From contig CP141143.1 in NCBI GenBank assembly GCA_035235625.1, positions 21,125,092 through 21,189,091 on the forward strand: a stretch of DNA of 64,000 nt, read 5' to 3'. The stretch comes from Saururus chinensis. Taxonomy: Eukaryota; Streptophyta; Magnoliopsida; Piperales; Saururaceae. Made by a program: the position numbers and the translations under genes. This document shows positions 26,581 to 38,800 of this stretch, one piece after another. Under the pieces are notes generated by a model that was not told where the DNA came from, made no database searches, and saw nothing but the letters and a program-made list of their open reading frames with translations. The first letter of the stretch is position 1. Every line of letters begins with the position of its first letter.

Positions 26581-26827
26581 TTTCCTACGGAGACGAGAAC
26601 CGGAGCAGACCTTTCCATCTTCATCATCATCGGATAAGGGATATTTTCGTCATTTCAAGTATCCCCGACGCTCGCCAGCCGGCGCCACCCATTGGAGCAA
26701 AGTAGCAAACTTCTACCGGGGAAAATGAGCAGAAAATCCGCCGCCGGCGTCACCGTCCAACCAACGGCTCCCTGAGACGCCACAAGGAGAAAGACACTTC
26801 GTCGATCATAAACTTGATTTCCTTACT

Positions 26828-29800
26828 ATGAGACTCGTCTCTCCTTATCTCCACTCCCTCGCCTCCGCCTCCACTGACACCGCCGCCGCCATGTCCTCTC
26901 GCTTTCCGGTAAGAGGAAGACGCTTGAGCAGAGTCCTAAAGCAGCTACAGAAATAAAATAAGATATTAAACGTGATTTGTTTTTGCAATTTCTTCTCAGT
27001 ATCGGGGCCGAAATTCGGCGGGGAGGGGGTTCTCGGAGCGATCGGGCGACGGCGAGGACCGGTTCGTGAGCGGAGATTCTCACTTCCGGGTGGTGGGGCA
27101 GGCGAATCACGGGTTTCGGAAGGGAGAAGGGGGGAATAATTTGAACTATGGGGGATTTCCTGGGCAATCTTTTCAACAGAGGGGCCCTTCTTCTGGACCT
27201 ATCTTCCAGCGCAGACTGCCTTTCCATCAGCCACGGCAGCGGCCGGACGATTACAGGAGCTGGATGTTCGCGGTGCCCCCGCCCCCACCTGACTGGGGTA
27301 GGTCTGCAAGCGTTGTTATTTTTTCCATCTAATTTTTCATTCGTATTTTCCGAGTTATCATCTATATTCCTTGTTCAAATCGTCCAGTGTCATGGAATGC
27401 ATGTGATACAGGAATAATTTCTTTTGGCTGAATTTATCTCTTTCAGCTTTCTTAGCAGAACACATTAGCATTAGAGTTTAGATAAACTGACAAAATAGCT
27501 AGCAACACCTCGTCCTAATTTATGGGTTCACGGATTCTTCTCTATTCTTTGTCTCTCTTGTAAACAAAGTTCTTTTCTAGCTCATGCATCTCACAGTCTT
27601 TTCTTCCTAACTCCTTCAGTTCGGAAAAAGAAACTGGGGAGGACATAAGCATGCTCTTTGTGTTAGGTGGCAGCGCAGCGGAAGCAAGGAGGAGGCAGGT
27701 GCAATTGGGTGGTGGCCGCCCCTTTTTTTCGATTGGCCTGATCCTTCAATTCTTCTAATTAATTACATGCAATCACACAATAAACCATGTATTATACTCA
27801 ATTCTAAACATGATAATCTACTGAATTAAACAAAGAAGGATAGAGTATGCTGACCTTTAGGGCGGGCAGCCTCAGGACACCTACTTCCTCTTCACCCGGA
27901 TCAAACGCCTACAAGTATTTAGATCCAAAATACGTAATTAAGTGAAGAGAGGAATTACCTCAATTGTAGATCTATGTTGGAGAGCACTCAATCCACTAGT
28001 ATGGGTTTGAGGCATGCACAAGATCACCCCTTTTCAGCCATGTAACCCTTACACCTGTCCAATACGAAATTGCCATGCTTCCCAAGGCGTGACAACGAGA
28101 GAGAGTGGGTGAGAGAGGCAGGCTGAGATTGAGGGAAGGGCTTCCCTTCCTTTCCACTTTCCTTCCACATGAGAGAGAGGGGGGCAGCTTGATGAAGGAG
28201 GGCTTGTGGCTTTTCCTTCTACCCACGGCAAGAGGGAGGCCGTGGAGGAGGTGACCAACCGGATCAGATGAGGGGAGGGAGTGGGGTTGGCTGCGGCTGC
28301 CCCTTCTTCCTCTTCTTTGTTTTTTTTTTGTTTTCGTGTCAAGGGGGATGGGCGGCCAATCCAAAACAGAGGGAGAGGATACGTGGGGAGAGAGGGAGGG
28401 GGATTGGCTAGATTTAGGTCAACCTATAACTAGCTTATCTCCTAGTAAACACCTTTCCTCCACCTTTCTATTGGGCCTGACCTGTCTCTTTCGGATGTCT
28501 GGTGCGTCTCCGACAAGGGTATTGGACCAACTCATGGGGCCCATGGAAACCTAACTGTTGTGATTATAATGCCTGCTTGAATAGATCTAGCTTATAATCT
28601 ACGCAGCAAAAAAATGAATCTTTTTAGGGAACTGTAATGGGCATAAATTAAAGAAGAGAACACTAGGATTTTACGTGGTTCTTCCATGGTGCCTATGTCC
28701 ACAGGATCTCAAAACTTTTACTATTTTAGAGATGAGTACAAGGAGAATTACAAAGCTTAAAGCCTCACAAACAATGGCTTCCCAAGCACCTAGTCTAGAG
28801 CCTCTCTAAAACTCTCCCTTCTTCTCCTACGTGAACACACAATACATGCCAAAAGCCTCCCCTTTTTGTCTCCTACGTGAAGCCCTATTTTGAGTGGAGA
28901 TAAGCATGATATATGAGAAAGAGTCCACAAAGCAAAGGAGTTTTTGCGTCTAATAATCTTAGTCACCAATACGCCATCTAGCTAGGATGACTAAGACGGT
29001 GAGCAAGTTGATTAGACAGAGTCTACCCCAATGGCCCCACTACAAATGCCGTTAGGGTGGACCTTTTCCAGATAGAGAAAGGTTGAAGATCTTTGATCCA
29101 TCTCTGAGTGTATAAAAACAAACTTTTGATCCTAGCCTGAACTATATGTTGCTTATAGATAGTAGTGAGCCTAAGAACTTTAAAGAAGTATGCAAGATAG
29201 ATTTTTCAGTTGAGTGGAAGCGAGCCATGGACGATGAGATAGACTTATTGATGTCTAATTAGACATGGGAACTAGTTGTGTTACTTGAAGGTAAGAAAAC
29301 CTTGCATAATAAGTGGGTCTATAGGTTGAAACATGAATTAGATGGCAGCAAGAGGCTTAAGACTAGACTGGTAGTCAAGGGCTTTGAACAAAGGTATGGA
29401 GTTTGATTACACTGAGATATTTGCTCCAGTTGTTGGGATTATTACCATCAAAATAGTGTTATCTCTTGTAGCAGTAGAAGATCTTCACCTAAAGCAGTTA
29501 GATGTTAGGATAGCTTTTCTAGATGGTGACTTAGAGAAAGAAATCTATATGCACCAGCCCTAAGGTTATGTTGTGAAGGGCGAAGAGGACTTGGTATGCA
29601 GGTTGTCCAAGCTTGTATGGCCTAAAGCAAGCTCCAAGTAATTGGTATCATAAGTTTGACAATTTATATAAGATATTGGATTTTATAGATGCCACTTATC
29701 ACTGCTCTTATTATAGAAAGCTAGTAACATTATACATTATATTGTTACTTTATGTTTATTGCAGGAGTTGATTTGAATGAGATTATTAATCTGAAAAAAC

Positions 29801-32800
29801 AACTGTCTTAGATAGTTGTCATGAAAGATCTAGGACCTTCGAAGTAGATTCTTGGCATGAGAATTTCTGAAGATATGAAAAAGAGAGAGTTGAGATTGTC
29901 TCAAACAGATTATGTTGAAAAGGTTTTGTTAAAATTCAACATACAGGATGCTAAGTCAGTGGATATGCTTCTGACATCAGTATTCTAAGACTCAAGAGGA
30001 GAAAATTCACATGCATAGTAGTCTATATTCTTTAGCAGTTGGGTCCTTGATATATGCCACTATCTGTATGAGGCCAAACATCTCTTCTATAGTTAGCAAG
30101 GTGGCAAGGTTTATGGTTAGTCCAGGCCGGATTTATTAGGAGGCACTAAAGTTGATTTTTGATACCTGAGAAGTTCTTTAGGTATTACCTTATGGTTTAG
30201 TGGATATTCATATATTGGACTAGTTAGTTTTGTTGATTTAGACTACGAAAGTAATGTAAAATAGCATGCGGAGCACTACATAGTTTGTATTTACCCTTGG
30301 CAGTGGTGCAATGGCCTAGCAGTCGTAGTTACAAAAGCTAGTGCTTACTTCATCCTTAGAAGCAGAATATATTCCATTAACAGAAGCCAGTAAACAACTG
30401 TTAGTGGTTGAAAGTTTTCCTGAAGGAACTTGGAATGGCATAAGAGAAGTGTATTTTGTATTGTGATAATAATGATGCTATTACACTAGCTAGAAATATT
30501 GCATTCTATGCTAGGACGAAGCATATTGACATCAAATACTACTTTATTAGAAGGTTGGTGGAGGAGAAGTTGTCCCTTGAAAAGAAGATTTACATAAACG
30601 ACAATCTGGCGGATATGTTTACCAAAGTGGTAACAGTGGAGTTTTGCTCAACTTCCATTGGTCTTCTACACTAGAGGACTATTGACGACCACACAATTGC
30701 ATTGTTTCACTAGAAGCGACACTTTCAAACTCTTGACTTCAAGTGAGAGAATTATAGGTTGGAGATGAAGTGCTCAGTAGTCTTCAAGTAGGAGATCGTT
30801 GGATGTAAAGATTCCTTTGCATTGTGGACTCCTTGGACGTGAAGACTTCTTTTCATTGATGACTCCTTTCTAAATAGAGTTGAATCTATCATGCATTCCT
30901 AAGATAGACTTGTCCTTAGGTCATGCATATCCCTTCTCATATGTTATGCTTATCTCCACTCAAAATACATGTAAGAGACAAAAAGGGGAGACTTTTGGCA
31001 TATGTTGTGTGTTCACGTGGGAGAAGAAAAAGGGAGAGTTTGATAGAGGCTCTAGACTTGGTACTTGGGAAGCCATTGTTTGTGAGGCTTTAAGCTTTGT
31101 AATTCTCATTGTACTATCTTTAAAATAGTGAAAATTGTGTGATCCCATGGATATAAGCATCATTGCCGAACCACATAAAATCTTTATGTTTCTTTAATTT
31201 CTCCACATTACTATTCCCCAAAAAGATCTATTTTTTTGTTGCGTAGATTATAGGCTAGATCTATTCTAGCGGGCGTTATAATCACAACACTAACACATTG
31301 CACACGCCCATGCTCATGGCAGGGTAGACTGCTCGCACACCAAGCAGGTCCCACTCAGTGTAAAGTCCATTAACGGGCCCCACTAATATTTATTTGACCC
31401 TACCATATATAACTGATACATATAAATAAATAGTGTGTGAGTGGATAGGGAGGTAGGTTTCACTTAGAGTAAGACTAGAGTGTGGGACGGTGGTGCAACC
31501 TCCCCCACTAACCGTGCGCACCTGAACCATTATTGAAGTGGACCATATTGGCCAAAACCCATACCTAGGTCCAACATTCCCCATTATGGGTGAAGGGTTC
31601 ATATGGACTTAACAACAACCAATGCTAGTTGTCACAGTTCTCAACTATGAGCATATCAAACAAGTTACATATAGATCCATTTATAAGTCCTTAGTAAATG
31701 GATCAACCAACATCTCAGATGTTAGAAGATTATTTAGAGTCAACTTTCCCCTTTATATTATGTCAAAGATGTAATAGTAATGCACCTCAATTTTTTTAGT
31801 GTCTTGACATTGTTGCTATATTGTCACAATATATTTGAATGGGAGCATCAATCCAACCTTGTAGCCCTAACCTAGCTATAGAAACTCTTTAATTCAAAAT
31901 GTCTCAAAAGCTGCCAAATTGCATGCATAAAGGTCTACTTCTATAGTAGACTTAGAAACACTCTTTTGTTTCTTACTTGCCCACACAATAACCTCGTCTT
32001 TAAACATGAAGACATAATCGGCAGTGGACTTCTTCTCGTCTAAGCCTCCCATGAAATCTAAGTCACTATACCCAGCTAGGACAAGTTATTTGCTTGACAA
32101 GTAAGTTGTATACCCTTTGACCCTAATAGGTACCTGAACACATGCTTCAATGCTTGCCTGTGTTGCATTTCAGGATTATATTTGTATCTATTCAACAAGC
32201 CTACTACGAAGCTCAAATCAGGACGTGTGCATGTTATGACATACATTAAGCTACCAATGGCCTGAGCGTACGACACTAACTTCATCTTTAATCAGTCCTC
32301 ATTATATGAAGGTGCTGTCTTTTTTAATAACATAGTTCCCTTATAGATACGAGATTTAATGATCTTTCAACCAATGATACCAAAACGTTTCAGAACACTT
32401 TCTTTGTATATGTATTATGATATACTCAACCTTCGGGCCAATCTTTACCCCTAGGATGTAAGAAACCTCACCCATGTCTTTTATTTTGAATTTTTGAATT
32501 GGATCTTTAGTTACTCTTTCAGACTGTCTAACATGGTTTTGTCATTTCCATCAATTTATGTAAATATATTTGCATAAATTCCCTTAGGATTATTTATGTA
32601 AATATATGCGGTAATCACAGCCAAAAATTAACCAGCATACACTTACATATAAATCCATCAATTTGACATCATGAATTCATTCATTATCATGTATTTAAAT
32701 GAAATTAAACGTTCATATGATCAAAGACATAGAATTGTGTAATGGATTAACATACTTAGGGTTATGCGCATCAAACAAAATCTTAGATAAGGAATTGGGC

Positions 32801-35800
32801 AAATCTTTGATTTGAGCTACCAAACCACTACAACGAGGATCCGATACTACTGTTGGGTGGTGGCACAGAGGAAGCAAGGGGCGGCGTGCCCAATTGGGTG
32901 GTGACCTTAGACTAAGAAGGGTAGAGCACACTGACCGTTCGGGCAGGCAGCCTTGGGATGCAGCCTTCTTTTTCACCCGGATCAAATGCCCCAAGTATTT
33001 AGATCCAAAATGCTTTAGTAAACGAAAGGGGGAATTACTTCAATTGTAGATCTATGTTGGAGAGCACTCAATCCACTAGCATGGGTTTGAGACATGCACA
33101 AAGATCACCATTTTCATCCATGCAACCCTTACGCCAGTTTGATGAGAAATTGGCACACTTCCCAAGGCGCAGCGAGAAGAGAGAGTGGTGCACGAGAGAG
33201 AGGAGGGGGCTGAGATGGAGTAAGGGCTTCCCTTCCACTTTTCTTCCACGAGGGAGAAGGGGTCGGCTTGATGGAGGGTCAGCGGCCTTTCCTTTTACCC
33301 ACGACAAGAGAGAGGCCAGTGGGAGGTGGCCGGCCAGATCAAAAGAGGGGAGGGAGAGCGGGTGGCTGCAGCTGCGGCTGCCCCTTCTTCCTCTTCTTTT
33401 TAGGTCAGCCTAATCCTAGCTTATCCCCTAGAACCACCTCTTTATTGGGCCTTATGGGCTAAGCCCATCCGATCTTCTTCGTACACTTGTCTCGCGCAGA
33501 CATCTCGAGTGTCTTCAACAATGGTATGGGCCCAACTCATTGGACTCATGGAGGTCTAACACACTGCACACGTCCATGCCTGTGGCAGGGTCAACTCCTC
33601 ACACACCACACAGGTCCCACTAAGCGTAAACTCCGTAATGGGCCCCACCAAGGTTTGTGTGACCCTAATGTATATAACTAACATGTATAATATACATGTG
33701 AGTGGACAGGAAGGTGTGTCTCACTTAGAGTAAGCCTAGAGCATGGGTGGGTAGCATGACCACCCCCACTAACTGTGGGCCCCGTGGACTCTAATGGCTC
33801 ACCCGAACCATTATTGAAGTGGACCATATGGGCCGAGTCCATACCTGGGTTCAACACTGCTCAACTTCAACTCAAAATGTAAGACAGCTGGCTGTTGCTG
33901 GCACATATACATTCATTAATGTACATATGGGAAATTTGAATTTATTTATCCGTGGTCGCATATTGCTCTCAGGGCAGCTCGTCGTGTATATTTCTAGTAT
34001 GCTTCTGAAGCGGGTCGGTTACTGCATTGGAATTGATAAAGAAGCAGGAGCTTCTCTAGCAATAATGTGTGTTATCCTTCTGTTTTAGAAATTCCTTTTT
34101 CAGTTACTATGTAAATGCCCTTTTATTTCTGAGACTTCAAAGCTCAATGCTTTTCATGTGGCCAACTTGGGCGGAAAAGATTACAGTACTTTAATTTTTA
34201 GGTTGTGTAAAACCATAAACACCAAAGCGCTGGTGGGGTATGGTCTCATGGCTACTTTATGACATGAGATAAGAGGCAATCTAGCTAAATTGCTAAGTTC
34301 TGCTGTTTCTAAAACGATTAAAAAAATAGAAAAATCACAATTTTTTATGTTCTGTTATAAACTTGGTGATATTAAAAATGGGTCTTTCTAAGTATTTTGT
34401 TCTTTGGGCAAATTGGTCTGGGCAAAGCTGCTGAAATAGTTGGAGGATATCATATTTTGGAGGAAATATGCAATTACAAATATGCTACATCACCAACCTG
34501 AGTTTATAGAGAATTTAATTGTAGAGGTTTAAAGCATACCATTCATATAGCTGCTGCATCACCACCTAATATTAGGAAAATGTTCAAAGCAACAATTGAA
34601 AGAGTAATGAAATATTTGTAGCACAGTAAATAATGTTTTGTAGTTTGTTTGCGTGCTAGGTTTAGCTACTTATTATATATATAAACAATTTAATATCGTT
34701 CTGCTAATTTCTACTGATGGATAATTTGAATTATTTGTTAACACTGAAATTTGAGTGTCAAACAAAAACAGAAGGATTTTATATAACCCATACAGAGGTT
34801 GAAAAAGTCAAATTTGTCCACCACTTTTATTGGTAGACTGTCTATTGTTGAACTCGTTATTTATGATCAAAAGGATCAGCAATGAGGACATTTAGGTGTA
34901 TGAGGTCCTCCTAAAAGTCTCCTATGTTTTAGAGAGTTGGGAAGTAAGACCTAGCCTTTATACCTGTTCCCATGATCTACATGGAGGGAAGACATTTATG
35001 GGTGCGGCCCGTGTTTCTGCCTCCATGTTATGGAATGTGGTCAGGCTAAAAAATTAGGTGTTACTTGCATTCTGTATTTATATAATTTAGGCGGAGAAGC
35101 AGGGTAGGGATTTCCCTTTGGCAAGAACTCTTAACTTTCGCTAAAACCTTTCTTGGAGTACCAAACGGCAGCCAGTTTCTTCTTATTTATGGCATCATAT
35201 CTCAGCAGTTACAAGACAACAAAAAAGAGTAGTACCTTCTTCAATTTTCTAGAAAATTCTTCTTTTTCTTCCTTTATGTATGCCTTCTATTTGTAAATGT
35301 TGTTTTAAAGAAAGTCAAGCTTTTTCTTTTTCGTTTCATTTTCTTTCATGTACACAATGTTAATTATGTAGCGGTTATTTGCATGCTTTGGTGTTATATG
35401 AATGTTCCCATGGAAGTGGTCATTGTATGTGGTCACTGGTTGTCACTCTTTGCTTTTCTCATGCTGTACAGAGAGGTTTGTGGTGGTTTCGTACAACATT
35501 CTAGCTGACTATCTTGCACAGAATCATCGTTCTCGGCTTTACTATCATATACCACCTTATATATTAAACTGGAAGTGGCGGAGTAAAAATATAATGTTTG
35601 AGTTAGGGTTATGGGACCCTGATGTTATGTGTTTTCAGGTACTTGTTTATCTTTCTTTCTTCTTTTCTGTTTTCAGGTACTTATTCATTGTGCTTTTTTC
35701 TTTCTTATTCACGTGTAAATTATCTTCACCCTGTCCCCTCATTCTGCTAAATAAATATAGCCTTTCATAAGATAAAGGTCTCTGTTTTTTTCTTTTCTGT

Positions 35801-38800
35801 TAATTTGTTTTAAAACCTTGGCAGTTATCTTATTTAGAACTAGCCTCATCTTTCCTTCACTTTCAGGAGGTAGACCAATTTCAGAATTTGGAAGAGAAGC
35901 TAAAAGAATTCGATTATAGAGGCATCTGGAAGGTATGTTTTTTCCAGTCTGTACAGTATTAAATGACTTAACTGCTATTGTTTTTGTTTTTACTTGTGCC
36001 TTTGCATTCTATTTTCCCATTTGGGCATGTCCGATAGCTTGTTACAAAAGACTTTGATAGTGAACTGACAGTTTGGGAACTTATGTAATTTTGATGAAAG
36101 TAAATGCTCTGAAACAGCTATGAAATGACATTAAGTGACAATTTTAAATTATGCAAATAGCAACTGAACTCTATGACTTTCACATAAGCATGACTTGAGG
36201 AGAAGCTTGTATTGACCAGTTTGGTAATTTCTGCCACTGTGGCCTGTTTGAAAGCATGTCCCTGATCATCCTATAAGCACTTGTGTCTGTTATTTTGCAA
36301 ATATATTACTATATGAAGCAGCTTTTTAGTTATGTGCCTTTTTTTGGATATGCACCGCATTTCATATTTTTTGGATGGTGATGATCCTTGCCGCTTTTTA
36401 CTTTGTCAGATCAGCTAATGAAAACCATCCATTTTGGATTCGAAAGTGCAATTATGGGTTTTCCATCTTTCTTTTGGTTGTTGATTACTTCTTTGTTTTA
36501 TGTTCTTTAAATGTTTGTTTCTTATAATACATAAATTGGGAATTGTCTGAGTCTTTTATGTGTTGCGTTATGTGTGTTACCCTGGCAACAGTAATTAAAT
36601 TATGATTCTCTTTCTCGTGTAGGCTGTAGCATATTCTAAATTATTTGGATAGGCACCATAATTTTTTATGAGGAATCTACCCAGGAGGCCCTTTTTCCCG
36701 TGATTTCCTCTTTCTCAAACCTGACAAAAGCTTTCCCCACCAAAATACCCTTTCCCCAAATGACACTCTCCATAATTACCTCACCTATTTAAGAATGTGC
36801 CATTGACATTCAAAAAATCTCAAGTCTACCTCTAGGGTTTACCCTTCCTTTCTAGGTTTAGTTTAAGAATTTTTTTTTAAAAAAAACTGGCCGTGGCCAG
36901 CCAGCCTTGTCCTGGCTAGGCCCAGCCTGCTGGTCGTGGCCGCTGGCTAACTCTGCCCCCTCTATTGTGGGGGGTGGCATGTGTTTGAAAACTTGAAAGG
37001 ATACAAGGGTTATTTTGGGTATTTTCTTGTGTCAGGGTAAATAAAGGAGGGGTACAGTTGGCAGGGCTTTTCACTCTGCCAACTGGAAATTTGGGTTTCT
37101 TGGTCAAAACCCCATTTTTTAATTGGTCATGATACTAAAAGTTTAGAATTTTTATTATTTAATCAACCCGGCTTGTATAATTCTTATCCATTGGAGCTTC
37201 TATGATGAGATGCCTTGCATAGGAAAATAGTTTTGATAATTTGGTTCAAGATCGGAAATAAATACTCTAGTTCAGCGACAGCATTCATTTGTATGAGGCT
37301 ATTTTGTGCAAAGTTTTGAAAATGAGTTTGATACAATAGCACGTTCTTCTTCTTGACAGATGCGCACTGGTAAACCTGTTGATGGCTGTGCAATTTTTTG
37401 GCGATGTAGTAGGTAATTGTAATTTTCATGTGGCTTACCAAATGTTCAATTGAACTGTGGTATACTTCAGCTCTCTATTTCAATCAGAATGTACATATTC
37501 TTTATCACATTTCTTGTTATTTGTTTGTGGGACCATACACATCATTATGGATGTGGTTTGAGATTTTTGTAGCTGTTATAGAAAAACGGGTTACCTGAAG
37601 CAATGTTTTGATTTGGTTAACTGGAAGATTATCAAAAGTGGGATCTAAATGACTCTGAAATATTGTTTTTTCGTAATTGTTTAGCAAAAATATTCTCAAA
37701 TTGTGGTACGTCAATTAATTTGACAACTTTTTATTCCTATTTCATAATATGCATCTTATATGGAGCTGTTTGGTGTGATCTGTATTTGCATGTTCTAAAT
37801 TAATGATCTACTGGTTAGTCTGTAAATGTATAGTTGCTCTAATTGATGAAAAAAGTGTATCAGATTCAACTTGCTGTATGAAGAGTCCATTGAATTCGCA
37901 AAGTTTGGACTTCGAGATAATGTTGCACAAATTTGTGTTCTGGAGGTACCTTCTGTAAATAAATGGTGATTTTTTTACAAGTCTCTTTTTGTATATTCTA
38001 CACCTGGATTTTTACGCTTTATGACTCTCTTCATGCCTTATTGATATAGTATCATTTTTTTCTTGGCCAGTTGAAAAGTCAATTGTCAACACAAATTGGT
38101 TCTGTTTTTCATGACAGGTGATGATAAATTCTTGGGTATCTATTCTATCGTTTATTGTTTCAGATTCTGTATTCCGAAATTAGCTCTCAACTCTTCCACC
38201 TGTGGCCCCAATCTCTTTTTTGCTGAGGTCTAAACATACCTTGCTTATTGCTTACCTGCCACCATGATAACTAATATTAATGTGAACCAGTTAAAGACGG
38301 TTCACATTATGAGTTAATTAAAGACTAAAGAGGGGACTTGGTTTGTGTACAAATTGGTCAAGAATTTGAATTTGATCTTTAATTGGTTCAGATGATTGCA
38401 TTTTGACTCAAAAGGAATTAGTGGGCTTCAATTTTAAAGGTAGGATCATTGTCCCCTCTTTAGTGGGTTGCATGAGGAAAGGCTTCCAGTGTAAAACTTG
38501 CCACTATGTTTCTTTACATGGATTTTGTACCATAATTTTGGTTCAAATAAGAGTTAAATATGGTACAGAATCCATGTTGCCGACCTCAGATAGCTGGGAT
38601 GAGGTGTATGATGATGATCATCATGGTCGGTTGATCAATAAAGTAAAGAACAGAAGACTGGGAAGGAAGGGAGGTATGGTTGTTGGATGGAAAGAAAAAG
38701 AGGATTTTTTATCTTGAAATTAAGAGAATCTAATTTTCAGCGTGTACTTCCTTGATTATTAATTGGATGTATTACTATAGCATTCTCTGTTTTGATTTTT

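Larger units (their letters stand above)
27661..33856 (-). mobile_element. Ty1/copia retrotransposon remnant in CCR4 intron 2
   Basis: The direct repeats 27661-28555 plus 31295-31576 (left, interrupted) and 32851-33856 (right) are homologous LTRs. Both start TGTTRGGTGGY and end TCCAACA or TTCAACA. Read on the minus strand, the right LTR is followed by TAGTATCGGATCC, a decayed form of the initiator-Met primer-binding site, and the left LTR is preceded by a purine tract (AATGGGGAA). The remaining interior (31577-32850) holds a copia reverse transcriptase/RNase H piece. So the element lies antisense to the host gene, and most of gag-pol is deleted. I found no clean target duplication at its outer ends. 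Confidence 0.8.

Noticed and set aside
35402..35770. A 122-codon frame as an independent gene
   Set aside because: Its middle is exon 3 of the CCR4 gene. The rest is intron read-through beyond GT-AG sites.
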